A stretch of DNA of 64,000 bases. It comes from Curtobacterium herbarum (GTDB lineage Bacteria > Actinomycetota > Actinomycetes > Actinomycetales > Microbacteriaceae). How positions within the stretch are numbered: the stretch's first letter is position 1; every line of letters begins with the position of its first letter. Location of the stretch: NCBI RefSeq assembly GCF_016907335.1, contig NZ_JAFBBT010000001.1, positions 3,410,001-3,474,000 of the forward strand, given 5' to 3'. Both the position numbers and the translations under genes were made by a program. Below the pieces are notes generated by a model that was given only the letters and a program-made list of their open reading frames with translations, ran no database searches and was not told the DNA's origin. Shown in pieces: positions 35,928-44,241 of the stretch.

Positions 35928-36767
35928 TCAGGCGCCCCGGGCCTCCAGGACCTGGCGGAGCGTCATCGGCGGCCGACCGGTGACGCGCTCGACGTCGCCG
36001 GACACCTTCGCGAGTGACCCGTCCGCGATCGCCGTGTAGGTGCTGACCCAGGCGTCGGCCTGCCACGGCTCGGGCTGCCAGCGCTGCCGGGAGGCGTAGG
36101 CCTCCTCCAGGGACTCGCGGTGGTACGACACGGGGCGGCCACGGACCTCGCTGACGACCGCGGCCGCCTGCGTGAGCGTGATCGCCGCGGGCCCGGTCAG
36201 GTCGTAGGTGCGGTCGAGGTGTCGCGTCGGCTCGCGGAGGACCGCCGTCGCCACCCGTGCCACGTCGGCCCGGGCGACCGCGGCCATCGCGCCGTCGTCC
36301 GCCGGACCGCGGATCACGCCGTCCTCGCCGACCAGGTCCTCGACGAAGTCCAGGTAGAACGAGTCGCGCAGGAACGTGTGCGCCATCGAGGTGTCGCGGA
36401 TCGCCTGCTCGGTCCAGAAGTGGTCGCGTCCGAGCGTGAAGGTGGCGTCGGCGGCCGCACCCTGGAACGACGTGTAGACGACGTGCCGGACGCCGGCGTC
36501 GGCCGCGGCCCGGATGACGGTGCGGTGCTGGTCGAGCCGGTCACGGGCCTCCGCTCCGGACACCAGGAACAGCACGTCGACGTCCGCGAAGGCGGCGCGG
36601 GCTGCGTCGGCGTCGGCGTAGGTGGCGACCGCGACCTCCGTGCCGGGCAGTTCGGGGGCACGGGCGGCGTCGCGGACGACCATGCGGAACGGCGTGCCGT
36701 CCGCGGCGAGCGCGCGGGCGACGGCGCCGCCGATCTTGCCGGTCGCTCCGGTGATGGCGATGGTCAC
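35928..36767 (-). CDS. NmrA-like NAD(P)H-binding SDR (quinone-reductase/reporter type)
   Basis: This 279-residue Rossmann protein has the N-terminal motif VTIAITGATGKIGGAVARAL, DVDVLFLVSGAEARD, VRHVVYTSFQGAA and an NmrA-type C-terminus (YDLTGPAAITLTQAAAVVSEV, GRPVSYHRESLEE). Relatives include QOR2-like NADPH:quinone oxidoreductases and redox-sensing NmrA proteins. The absence of a YxxxK pair is normal for atypical SDRs. The GTG at 36767 gives the motif at the very N-terminus. It lies 49 bp downstream of the kinase gene on the same strand, possibly co-transcribed. Confidence 0.85.
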   Translation of the reverse strand: MTIAITGATGKIGGAVARALAADGTPFRMVVRDAARAPELPGTEVAVATYADADAARAAFADVDVLFLVSGAEARDRLDQHRTVIRAAADAGVRHVVYTSFQGAAADATFTLGRDHFWTEQAIRDTSMAHTFLRDSFYLDFVEDLVGEDGVIRGPADDGAMAAVARADVARVATAVLREPTRHLDRTYDLTGPAAITLTQAAAVVSEVRGRPVSYHRESLEEAYASRQRWQPEPWQADAWVSTYTAIADGSLAKVSGDVERVTGRPPMTLRQVLEARGA

Positions 36768-36816
36768 GTCGTGCTCCTGTCGGTCGGGTGGTGCGGGATG
36801 GTGCGGTGGCCGGGTG

Positions 36817-37491
36817 TCAGGTCCGGACCAGGACGGAGGCCCGGTGCAGGTCCGCCGTGACGCGTGCGGCGTTGACGCCGTCCACCTCCACGGCCCAGGC
36901 CCGGGCGGACTCGTGGTCGCGGCCGTGGCGCATGTGCCGGCCGACCAGGCGGTCGATGCGGACGTCGTCGTCGACCACGCACGCCCAGGTCTCGGTGAAC
37001 AGCCCGGGCAACTCATGCCACGGGGCGGACTGGTCGAGCAGGTAGTTGCCCTCGGACACGACGAGCACGGTCTCCGACGGCACGGCGATGCTGCCGGCGA
37101 CGGGTTCGTCGACGCGGCGGTCGAAGTCCGGCGCCCAGATCGTCTCGGCACCCGCCGTGTCCGGACCTCCGACCAGCCGGCGGACGAGCGCCACGTACCC
37201 GGCCGCGTCGAAGGTGTCGATCGCGCCCTTGCGGTCGTGCCGGCCCAGGGCGTCGAGTGCGGCGTTCGCCAGGTGGAAGCCGTCCATCGGGACCTGCACG
37301 GCCACGCCCGGGCCGAGCTGCTCGGCGACCGCGGTGACGACCCGGCGGGCGAGGGTCGACTTGCCCGCGCCGGGAGCACCCGCGATGCCGAGCACGCTCC
37401 GACCGCCGACTGCGGCGAGCGCCACCGCGCGTGCAACGGCCTGGTCGGCGGACAGGGGCTCCGGCGTGCTCACGCCCCCATCCTGCTGCAT
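36817..37491 (-). CDS. nucleoside/nucleotide kinase family protein (uridine kinase-like)
   Basis: This 224-residue P-loop kinase has Walker A GIAGAPGAGKSTLARRV, the substrate region VQVPMDGFHLANAALDALGRHDRKGAIDTFD, VSEGNYLLDQSAPW and an Arg-rich lid (LVGRHMRHGRDHESARAW). It belongs to the PanK/uridine kinase/FrcK-like set annotated in actinobacteria as 'nucleoside/nucleotide kinase family'. The substrate could be a sugar or nucleoside. ATG at 37491 is used, and an in-frame GTG six codons later is possible. Confidence 0.85.
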   Translation of the reverse strand: MQQDGGVSTPEPLSADQAVARAVALAAVGGRSVLGIAGAPGAGKSTLARRVVTAVAEQLGPGVAVQVPMDGFHLANAALDALGRHDRKGAIDTFDAAGYVALVRRLVGGPDTAGAETIWAPDFDRRVDEPVAGSIAVPSETVLVVSEGNYLLDQSAPWHELPGLFTETWACVVDDDVRIDRLVGRHMRHGRDHESARAWAVEVDGVNAARVTADLHRASVLVRT

Positions 37492-37510
37492 GACCGGGCG
37501 GCGACGCCGG

Positions 37511-38020
37511 TCAGCCGCCGTACTTCGCCGACACGACGATGTTCGATCCGGACTCGGTGCATGCGGTCCTGATCGTCCGCACCCGGAGCTCCCAGTCCGC
37601 CGTCGTGTCGTCGATCGTCGGCCCGGGGTGCTGCTCGAGGTACCGCTGGGCCCAGTCCACGGCCGGCGACACCTTCGCGTCAGAAGTGACGAGTTGCTCG
37701 AACCCGAACCGCACCGACGCCGCCAGCGCATCGAACTGCGCCTGGGTGAGCTCTCCGCGGGACAGGCCGACGTGCGCGTTGTGCGCGACGGTCTCCAACG
37801 CGCTGATCTGACCGCACGTCGCGGCAGCGCTGTCGTCCTGGTCCATGTCGACGGGCTCCGGGGTCGCCTGCTCCGGGTCCGCGGCCGCAGCAGCGGAGGG
37901 GGTGCGCGACGGGCTCGGCGCCGTGCCCGTTCCGTCGCCGGCGGAGCACCCGGCGAGTGCGGTCGTCGCGAGCACCGCGACGACGACGACGGACGTGCGG
38001 ACGGTTCGGAGGTTCCCCAT
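37511..38020 (-). CDS. small lipoprotein of unknown function
   Basis: This 169-residue exported protein has a short basic start (MGNLRTVRTS), a hydrophobic stretch and the lipobox LAGC, then a Ser/Pro/Ala-rich linker with TPEPVDMDQDD. It ends in a compact helical domain with two Cys (ATCGQISALE, IRTACTESG) that may pair. No family was recognised. It lies just upstream of the kinase gene on the same strand, 19 bp apart. Confidence 0.7.
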   Translation of the reverse strand: MGNLRTVRTSVVVVAVLATTALAGCSAGDGTGTAPSPSRTPSAAAAADPEQATPEPVDMDQDDSAAATCGQISALETVAHNAHVGLSRGELTQAQFDALAASVRFGFEQLVTSDAKVSPAVDWAQRYLEQHPGPTIDDTTADWELRVRTIRTACTESGSNIVVSAKYGG

Positions 38021-38140
38021 GCGGACGATCCTGGCGGACCGGCCGCGGCCGTCGACGGCTCGATGCGGTATCGAGACCGGTACGAGACCGAGTCGTGACC
38101 GACCGCGACGAGCCGGGAGGCGCGTGGCACGTCGTCCGCG

Positions 38141-38554
38141 TCACTCCCCCGCGGTGAGGGTGGTCAACGCCGCCATCAGCGCCGCCCGTCCCGGTTCGTC
38201 GAGCGGGGCGAACAGCTCCTCGAGCACTCGGGCGGCCACCCGGTGTCCGTCGTCGAGCGCTTCGCGCCCGGTCGGGGTGAGGGTGTGCACGAGCCGACGC
38301 CCGCGTCCCGCCGTCCGTTCGATGAGCCCGCGCTCGACGAGTCGGGACGCCAGCGTGCCGAACGCCTGGTCGCTCTGGAACGTGGCGACGGCCAGGTCGT
38401 GCCCGGACGCGCCCGGCATCCGGTCGACGGCTCGCAGCGCGTCCCACTGCACCAGGGTCACCCCGACGTCCTGCAGGGCGAGGTCCATCGTGCGGTGGTT
38501 CCGGTACTGCGCGCGCTTGACCGCCTGGCCGAGCCGTTCGAGGTCCGTCGTCAT
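38141..38554 (-). CDS. MarR family transcriptional regulator
   Basis: This 137-residue winged-helix regulator contains LVQWDALRAVDRMPGASGHDLA, ATFQSDQAFGTLASRLVERGLIERTAG and RRLVHTLTPTGREALDDG, the recognition helix and wing of the MarR fold. It is divergent from the alpha/beta-hydrolase gene across 54 bp that contains an inverted repeat, so it most likely represses that gene and itself. The inducing ligand is unknown. Confidence 0.9.
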   Translation of the reverse strand: MTTDLERLGQAVKRAQYRNHRTMDLALQDVGVTLVQWDALRAVDRMPGASGHDLAVATFQSDQAFGTLASRLVERGLIERTAGRGRRLVHTLTPTGREALDDGHRVAARVLEELFAPLDEPGRAALMAALTTLTAGE

Positions 38555-38565
38555 GGTGCTACGGT

Positions 38566-38593
38566 ATCAACACATTTAGATCAATATGTTGAT
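38566..38593. promoter_or_regulatory. probable MarR operator between marR and hydrolase genes
   Basis: ATCAACA (38566-38572) and TGTTGAT (38587-38593) form perfect inverted arms around an AT-rich 14-bp centre, in a region otherwise very GC rich. The site lies between the divergent starts, and the hydrolase ribosome-binding site CAGGAG follows at 38595-38600. Confidence 0.65.
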
Positions 38594-38608
38594 TCAGGAG
38601 TTCCACCC

Positions 38609-39385
38609 ATGCCGAACACCCTCCCCGACGACCTGCCCGTCCTCCGCGCCGGCGACCCCGCCGCACCGATCGCCCTCGTGCTGCACGGCGGTGGTGGGCC
38701 CCGGACGGTCGCGCCGATCGTCCAGCACCTCGCCGCATCCCGACACGTCCACGCTCCCACGCACCCGGGCTGGGACGGCACCGAGCGACCGGAGTCGATC
38801 GCGTCGATCGCCGACCTGGCGTCGGCGTACCTGACCCGGCTCCGCGACCACGGCGAGCGCGACGTGCTGGTGGTCGGGTCCTCGATCGGCGGGTGGATCG
38901 CCCTCGAGATGGCGGTGCAGGCCGCGGCGGACGAGCGGTCCGCCGGGGTCCTCGGCGGGGTGGTCGTCATCGACACCGTCGGGGTCGTCGTCCCGGGGGA
39001 ACCGATCGCGGACTTCTTCGCGCTCGACGCCCGCGGCCTCGCGGAGGTCGCCTGGCACGACCCCGAGCGCGGCTACCAGGACCCGGCGCTCGTGACCGAG
39101 GAACAGCGCACGGTCCTGCAGGCGAACGGGCAGACGATGGCGGTACTCGCCGGCCGGGCGATGAGCGACCCGACCCTGCTCGGGCGCCTGTCGGCGGTGG
39201 CCGTCCCGACGCTCGTCGTCTGGGGCGCCAGCGACCGCGTCATCACCCCCGGCTACGGTCGTGCGGTCGCCGCCGCCGTCCCCGGTGCGGTGTTCGCCGA
39301 GGTCGCCGCGGCCGGGCACCTGCCCCACCTCGAGGCGCCCGAGCGCACCTGGGCCGTGCTCGACCCGTTCGTCACGCAGCACTGA
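38609..39385 (+). CDS. alpha/beta hydrolase
   Basis: This 258-residue hydrolase has the oxyanion-hole loop LVLHGGGGPRT, the nucleophile elbow VVGSSIGGW (Ser), the acid region LVVWGASDRVITP (Asp) and the catalytic His in AAAGHLPHLEAPE, so the triad is complete. It has a good ribosome-binding site, CAGGAG, 8 nt before the ATG. As the sole partner of a divergent MarR regulator it may detoxify or degrade an ester or aromatic compound. The substrate cannot be named. Confidence 0.88.
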   Translation: MPNTLPDDLPVLRAGDPAAPIALVLHGGGGPRTVAPIVQHLAASRHVHAPTHPGWDGTERPESIASIADLASAYLTRLRDHGERDVLVVGSSIGGWIALEMAVQAAADERSAGVLGGVVVIDTVGVVVPGEPIADFFALDARGLAEVAWHDPERGYQDPALVTEEQRTVLQANGQTMAVLAGRAMSDPTLLGRLSAVAVPTLVVWGASDRVITPGYGRAVAAAVPGAVFAEVAAAGHLPHLEAPERTWAVLDPFVTQH

Positions 39386-39407
39386 CACGGCGGCCGGGAG
39401 GCACAGC

Positions 39408-39848
39408 TCACTCCGCCGTGACGCCCGCCCACCGCAGTGCCAGCGCCACGAGCAACCCGTGGCGGTGCGACCCAAGTTCGGCGATCGGCACCCATGCCGC
39501 CTGGTCCGTCGTCCCCTCGGCCTCGTGGCGCAGCGAAACCCCGACGACCCGGGCCCGGTGCACCACCTGCACGGCCTTCATCGGTCGGCCGTTCTGCGTC
39601 TTCCGACGCTCGGGCGGGACGACGTGGGAGCGCACCCCGAGCAGCTCTTCGACGACCACGTCGTACCCGGTCTCCTCGAGCACCTCGCGGACGGCGCCCT
39701 CCTCGACGGTCTCGTCCAGGTCGACACCACCGCCGGGCAGTGTCCAGAGTCCGGCGTCCGGCCAGCTCAACCGCGCGAGCAGCACCCGGTCCCCGTCGGT
39801 GACGACGGCGTAGGACGCCAGCCGGGTGTCGTAGTCCGTGTACTCCAT
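39408..39848 (-). CDS. NUDIX hydrolase (MutT-like)
   Basis: This 146-residue protein has an intact Nudix box GGVDLDETVEEGAVREVLEE followed by TGY, preceded by LARLSWPDAGLWTLPGG. The WTLPGGG motif and AWVPIAEL near the C-terminus are typical of MutT/ADP-ribose-type members. The substrate is unknown. It is convergent with the hydrolase (22 bp) and divergent from the SDR gene. Confidence 0.88.
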   Translation of the reverse strand: MEYTDYDTRLASYAVVTDGDRVLLARLSWPDAGLWTLPGGGVDLDETVEEGAVREVLEETGYDVVVEELLGVRSHVVPPERRKTQNGRPMKAVQVVHRARVVGVSLRHEAEGTTDQAAWVPIAELGSHRHGLLVALALRWAGVTAE

Positions 39849-39998
39849 GACCCGACCATCCCAGGGACCGGACCGATGCCGGAGCGCCGCGCCGGGCCTC
39901 CCGTCCCGGCGGCCCGCCCGCCCGGTCCTCCGGGCCGCGAGCCGCGAGCCGCGGGTGCTAGGTTCACGACACGCAGTGCCATCGATCCGGAGGTCGAC

Positions 39999-40847
39999 AT
40001 GGAAACCCATCGCATGGCGGGCACGACCGTCCTCGTCTCCGGCGGCTCGTCCGGCGTGGGGCTCGCCGTCGCGAAGGGGCTCGCGCGCCTCGGTGCCTGG
40101 ACGGTGCTGCTGTCGCGGGACGCCGACCGTGCTCGCACCGCGGTCCGTGCCGTCCAGGACGCGACGCCCGGCGCCGACGTCGCGGTCGAGTCGCGTGTCG
40201 CCGACCTGACCTCCCCGGCCTCGGTCGCCCGCCTGGTCGACGACCTCGGTCAGACGGTCGACCGGCTCGACGTGCTCGTGAACGCCACCGGGTCCGTCGG
40301 TGAACACGGTGACCTGCGGCCCGGCATCCCCCGCAGCTTCGCGACGAACGCCCTGACGCACCACCTGCTGACGCGCGCCGCGTTGCCGCTCCTCCGTCAG
40401 GCAGTGGAGGCCCGCGTCCTCACGGTCGGCGTGGCACCGGCACTCGTCCGCCGGCTCGGGGACTTCGCCGTCGACGGTGTGGACGCGAACACCTCCGGGG
40501 TCCGGGTCCTGACGCAGGCGGTCGCCTGGAAGCTGCTCCTGTCGCGGCACCTCGCCGAGACCGAACCGAGCATCAGCGCCGCCGTCTTCCACCCCGGGCT
40601 GATCCGGTCCGACCTGCTCGGTCGACAGGCGCTGCCCCTGCGGCTCGTCGGCAGCGTCGCGAACCGGTTCGCCCGCGCCACCTGCCCGGTCGCCGAGCAC
40701 CTGGCGTCCCGGACCGCCGACCTGGGTCCGGCAGGGGGCATGGTCGACGACCGCGGGCGGACGGTGCCGCTGCCCGCGTCGATCAGCACCGCGAACGCCG
40801 CGCGTTCGTGGGCGGCGGGCGAGCGGCTGGTCGACCAGCTGGGGTGA
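39999..40847 (+). CDS. SDR-fold protein lacking the catalytic Ser-Tyr-Lys
   Basis: This 282-residue Rossmann protein has a clean cofactor motif VLVSGGSSGVGLAVAKGLA and NATGSVGEH-type strand 4 (VLVNATGSVG). It resembles WW-domain oxidoreductase/retinol dehydrogenase-like SDRs. Where the catalytic Ser and YxxxK should stand it reads VLTVGVAPALV and VLTQAVAWKLLLSRHLAE, so Ser, Tyr and the paired Lys all seem missing. Cofactor binding may be kept without normal dehydrogenase chemistry. ATG at 39999 has the ribosome-binding site CCGGAGG, and a -10-like TAGGTT lies at about 39959-39964. Confidence 0.75.
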   Translation: METHRMAGTTVLVSGGSSGVGLAVAKGLARLGAWTVLLSRDADRARTAVRAVQDATPGADVAVESRVADLTSPASVARLVDDLGQTVDRLDVLVNATGSVGEHGDLRPGIPRSFATNALTHHLLTRAALPLLRQAVEARVLTVGVAPALVRRLGDFAVDGVDANTSGVRVLTQAVAWKLLLSRHLAETEPSISAAVFHPGLIRSDLLGRQALPLRLVGSVANRFARATCPVAEHLASRTADLGPAGGMVDDRGRTVPLPASISTANAARSWAAGERLVDQLG

Positions 40848-40857
40848 CCGCGGTGAC

Positions 40858-40915
40858 GGACGGGAGGCGCGGTGCCGGTGACCTGGTCCGCTCACCCGCA
40901 ACGCGCCTCCCGTCC
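40858..40915. repeat. GGGAGGC palindrome, probable bidirectional terminator
   Basis: GGACGGGAGGCGCG (40858-40871) pairs over 14 bp with CGCGCCTCCCGTCC (40902-40915), with a 30-nt loop. It lies between the convergent SDR and LysM-lipoprotein genes. It is the best-formed copy of the palindrome found several times in this window. Confidence 0.8.
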
Positions 40916-40999
40916 GGTGCGCTGCGCGAGCAGCGTCGGCACCGACGGTCAGCGTCCCGTGCGGGGACCCCGCGTCGACCTGACCGCGACCGTCCGGAC

Positions 41000-41851
41000 T
41001 CACGCCGGCGGCACGCCCCGGTTCGCCGCCGACAGGTTGTACACGGTGCCGGACCGCAGTGCCGCATCCGAGGCATCCGCCCTGAACGGGTTGAGGTACT
41101 CGACGTCGTCCACGGTCAGGGCGAAGCGTTGCCGGATGGCCGGGAACGTGTCGCCCGGTGTGACCGTGTAGGTCGACAGCGCACCGTTCGTCGAGGTCGT
41201 CGTCCCGGTGGCGCCGGCGCGGGTGCCGTGGTCGACCACGACGAGGTCCGCGCGGGTGTCCGGCACGTCCCACGTCAGTGGTGCGGCCGCCAGGACCGGG
41301 GTGACGCACCCGTCCGGGCCGGCGGTGCCGGTCGCTGCGTCGACGTGGACGACGGCGCTGCGGAGGTAGGACGGGTCGACCTCGAAGGGACCGCCCTCGA
41401 TGCTGATCGGGAGCGACCACGTGTGGGGCTCGGCGTCGACGCCGTTCATGACGAACCGCCACGAGTCGCTCGGGCAGGTGGCCGTCGTGGCGTACGGCGT
41501 CAGGTCGAGGTCGAGCTGACCGGTCGCGGTGGAGCGGAAGTCGTCGATGGTCGCGGTCACCACACCGTCGGCGGCGGTGAGGACGATCGTCCCCGACGTG
41601 CTGCCGTCCGGCGAGGCCAACGTCCCCGTCGCGATGACCCCCGAGAGTGCCGGGGACTTCTCGGCCGCGTCCGCGGTCGGCGTCGGCGTCGTCTGCGTCC
41701 GCGTCGGGACCTGCGTCGGGACCTGCGTCGCGGACGGTGACGCCGTCGGCTGTCCGGCACCCGGCGAGGCCGTGGAGACCCCGCACCCGGTCGCCAGGAA
41801 CACGATCGCGGCGGAAGCGATGCCGACGGCGGCGGTTCGAGTACCCCTCAT
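41000..41851 (-). CDS. lipoprotein with C-terminal LysM domain
   Basis: This 283-residue exported protein has a signal sequence ending in the lipobox ATGC, a Ser/Thr/Pro linker (VPTQVPTRTQTTPTPT), a central beta-rich domain and a C-terminal LysM module. The LysM reads YTVTPGDTFPAIRQRFALTV followed by DDVEYLNP, with the usual two-helix pattern. LysM binds peptidoglycan N-acetylglucosamine. The protein is thus membrane anchored and wall associated. No catalytic domain was recognised. Confidence 0.85.
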   Translation of the reverse strand: MRGTRTAAVGIASAAIVFLATGCGVSTASPGAGQPTASPSATQVPTQVPTRTQTTPTPTADAAEKSPALSGVIATGTLASPDGSTSGTIVLTAADGVVTATIDDFRSTATGQLDLDLTPYATTATCPSDSWRFVMNGVDAEPHTWSLPISIEGGPFEVDPSYLRSAVVHVDAATGTAGPDGCVTPVLAAAPLTWDVPDTRADLVVVDHGTRAGATGTTTSTNGALSTYTVTPGDTFPAIRQRFALTVDDVEYLNPFRADASDAALRSGTVYNLSAANRGVPPA

Positions 41852-41957
41852 GGTCGGATACTCGCAGATCGGCTGCCGGTCGGGGCAGTGGTGCGGGCGG
41901 TCGTGACCAACCTGGAACCAGGTCGATGCGTCCGAGGACGACCGGTCGGACCGCCGG

Positions 41958-42302
41958 TCAGCTCGTGGAGCCCTCGTCCCACTCGATCGTCAGGGTGCTG
42001 TTCATGACGCCGGGGTCGGACGCCTCGATCGGCCCGCCACCCGAGTCGCCGTCGGCCACCACGACCGCGCTCGCCTGGCCGCCGTACGGCGGGTGCGGGA
42101 CCTCGTCCCAGGTCACGCTCACCCGCTCGCCCGGCACCAGGTACCCGACGTCGCGCCCGACGATCGCACCGAAGTGCACCCAGACGTCACGCACCGGTGC
42201 CGGGAGGCCCGGATCACCGCCGACGACCGGGTCCAGGTCGACGACTCCCCAGCCGTCGTCCGCGTTCCAGCTGCGCACCGTCCCGGGCGTCGTCGTCGTC
42301 AT
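41958..42302 (-). CDS. small OB-fold, cold-shock-like protein
   Basis: This 114-residue soluble protein starts GTVRSWNADDGWGVVDLD, which resembles the first strands of cold-shock domains (G-x-V-K-W-F-x-G-F-I). VWVHFGAIVG and VPGERVSVTWDE match the second half (V-F-V-H-x-S-A-I and G-x-x-V-x-F). The aromatic RNP1/RNP2 residues are only partly conserved and there is an insert rich in Gly/Pro. It lies 7 bp upstream of the aroC stop side, on the same strand, immediately downstream of aroC. Nucleic-acid binding is plausible but not certain. Confidence 0.65.
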   Translation of the reverse strand: MTTTTPGTVRSWNADDGWGVVDLDPVVGGDPGLPAPVRDVWVHFGAIVGRDVGYLVPGERVSVTWDEVPHPPYGGQASAVVVADGDSGGGPIEASDPGVMNSTLTIEWDEGSTS

Positions 42303-42309
42303 CGGTCCG

Positions 42310-43419
42310 TCATGCGCTCGGCCAGACCGGGCCCTCGATCGGCGGGACCGGCAACGACACCGCTCCGTCGTACGCCCGGTGGAGCAGCATGTGGTCCATC
42401 AGCACGAGCGCCAGCATCGCCTCGACGACCGGCGTGGCACGGATCCCGACGCACGGGTCGTGCCGGCCCTTGGTCTCCACGACGGTCGGTGTTCCGTCAC
42501 GGTCGATCGACCGACGAGGCGTGCGGATCGAGCTCGTCGGCTTGATCGCGATCGAGACCCGCAGCTCCTGACCGGTCGAGATCCCGCCCAGGACCCCACC
42601 CGCGTTGTTGCTCGCGAAGCCGTCCGGGGTCAGTTCGTCGCCGTGCTCGCTGCCGCGCTGGCTGACGCTGTCGAAGCCGGCACCGATCTCGACACCCTTG
42701 ACCGCGTTGATGCTCATCATCGCGCTGGCGATGTCCGCGTCGAGCTTGCCGAAGAGCGGCTCGCCGAGGCCTGCCGGGACGTTCCGCGCGACGACGTCGA
42801 TCCGCGCACCGCACGAGTCACCGGCGGCACGGAGCTCGTCCATGCGCTGCTCCAGCCGCGGCACGACCGCGGCGTCGGCGGCGAAGAACGGGTTCAGCGG
42901 GATCTGCGACTCGTCGACGAACGGCACCGCGATGTCGTCGAGCTGGCTCATCCACCCGACGATCTGCAGGTCGCACTCGCTGCGGAGCCACTGGCGGGCG
43001 ATCGCACCGGCCGCGACCATCGGCGCCGTCAGTCGGGCGGACGAGCGCCCGCCGCCGCGAGGGTCGCGCAGGCCGTACTTGCGCCAGTACGTGTAGTCCG
43101 CGTGGCCCGGCCGGAAGGTGTCGAGCAGGTCCGCGTAGTCCTTGCTGCGCTGGTCCTCGTTCCGGATCACCAGCGCGATCGGCGTGCCCGTCGTCCGACC
43201 CTCGTAGACGCCGGACAGGATCTCGACCCGGTCGGGCTCCCGCCGCTGGGTGACGTGCCGGGAGGTCCCGGGACGCCGCCGGTCCAGGTCGTGCTGGATG
43301 TCCGCTTCGGTCAGGGGGATGCCCGGAGGGCATCCGTCGACCACGCAGCCGACCGCAGGACCGTGTGACTCGCCGAAGTTGGTGACGCGGAACAGTTCTC
43401 CGAACGTGCTGCCGGACAT
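42310..43419 (-). CDS. aroC: chorismate synthase, proteobacterial-type
   Basis: This enzyme converts 5-enolpyruvylshikimate-3-phosphate to chorismate using reduced FMN. The 369-residue protein carries all signatures: [67 protein letters not shown] and [20 protein letters not shown]. This wording is that of the E. coli/Pseudomonas form ([19 protein letters not shown]). The typical actinobacterial enzyme starts like MLRWLTAGESHG. It stands without any other shikimate gene, so it is probably an acquired extra copy. The ribosome-binding site region reads GGAGGACC before the ATG. Confidence 0.93.
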   Translation of the reverse strand: MSGSTFGELFRVTNFGESHGPAVGCVVDGCPPGIPLTEADIQHDLDRRRPGTSRHVTQRREPDRVEILSGVYEGRTTGTPIALVIRNEDQRSKDYADLLDTFRPGHADYTYWRKYGLRDPRGGGRSSARLTAPMVAAGAIARQWLRSECDLQIVGWMSQLDDIAVPFVDESQIPLNPFFAADAAVVPRLEQRMDELRAAGDSCGARIDVVARNVPAGLGEPLFGKLDADIASAMMSINAVKGVEIGAGFDSVSQRGSEHGDELTPDGFASNNAGGVLGGISTGQELRVSIAIKPTSSIRTPRRSIDRDGTPTVVETKGRHDPCVGIRATPVVEAMLALVLMDHMLLHRAYDGAVSLPVPPIEGPVWPSA

Positions 43420-43552
43420 GGGTCCTCCAGATCAGTGGTCAGGTGCACGGGCGCGCGGTGGCCAGGCGACCCTCGACCGTAGCGCGACGAGCCTGATCAT
43501 GGGGCATCGCCGGGTCGTGGAGCGCTCGGACGACGGCGCGTCCACGCGCGTG

Positions 43553-44152
43553 TCAGACGAGTGCGACCGCGCCCCACCCGGCGCGCATCCGGGCGACGGC
43601 TCGATCCCACCCCGACAGCAGGTCGCCGTCGTCGCGCATCATCGACTGCATCTGCAGCCCTTCGTACAGGGCGACCAGCTGCTCCGCCGCGTGCCGGGGT
43701 GAGGTGCCGTGCGGCTCGCGACCGGCGACGACGTCCCGCACCAGGGCGAGGGTGATGTCCTCGAACGACCGGACGTACTGACTCCGGAACCAGCCGGCCG
43801 CGGGGTGGGTCGGCGCCGAGGCAGCACTGAGCGTCGCGATCCGGATGCGGACGAGCCCCGGGTCCGCGAGCCCGGACTCCAGCCGGGCGCGCAGGTACGC
43901 GGCAGCGCCCTGCTCTTCGGCGATCGGCCAGAGTGCCTGACGGTCGCCGTTGTTCCAGCGGTTCATGACGGCGACGACGAGCAGTTCCCACACCGGGTAG
44001 GCGTCGGTGACGTCCTGCGGGGTGAGGTCGGCGAGCGCGGCGACCTCGGCGGGTCCGACGGCGTGGAAGTCGGACCGGCGGAAGGCCTCGATCGCCGCCC
44101 GGACGACACGGGGACGGAGGTCGACGTCGGGCGCGGGCATGAGGACGATCAT
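43553..44152 (-). CDS. TetR family transcriptional regulator
   Basis: This 199-residue regulator has an N-terminal TetR-type helix-turn-helix (RVVRAAIEAFRRSDFHAVGPAEVAALADLTPQDVTDAYPVW in outline, with the usual Ala-Phe-x-x-x-F helix) followed by an all-helical ligand domain. The recognition helix is somewhat atypical. The start could also be the ATG at 44140. It is upstream of aroC on the same strand but 130 bp away, and downstream of the carboxylesterase. Its target is not evident. Confidence 0.75.
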   Translation of the reverse strand: MIVLMPAPDVDLRPRVVRAAIEAFRRSDFHAVGPAEVAALADLTPQDVTDAYPVWELLVVAVMNRWNNGDRQALWPIAEEQGAAAYLRARLESGLADPGLVRIRIATLSAASAPTHPAAGWFRSQYVRSFEDITLALVRDVVAGREPHGTSPRHAAEQLVALYEGLQMQSMMRDDGDLLSGWDRAVARMRAGWGAVALV

Positions 44153-44241
44153 CCGGCCCGGGCCCCGGTGGCGCGACCGCCAGTTCGAGGGGTGGGGCCG
44201 AGCCCGTCGCCGGGCCGCGAGTGCTCGGCTCCGGTCGAACG

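Noticed and set aside
40858..40915. CRISPR repeat interpretation of the GGGAGGC palindromes
   Set aside because: Copies are scattered singly over tens of kb with no regular spacers and no cas genes.
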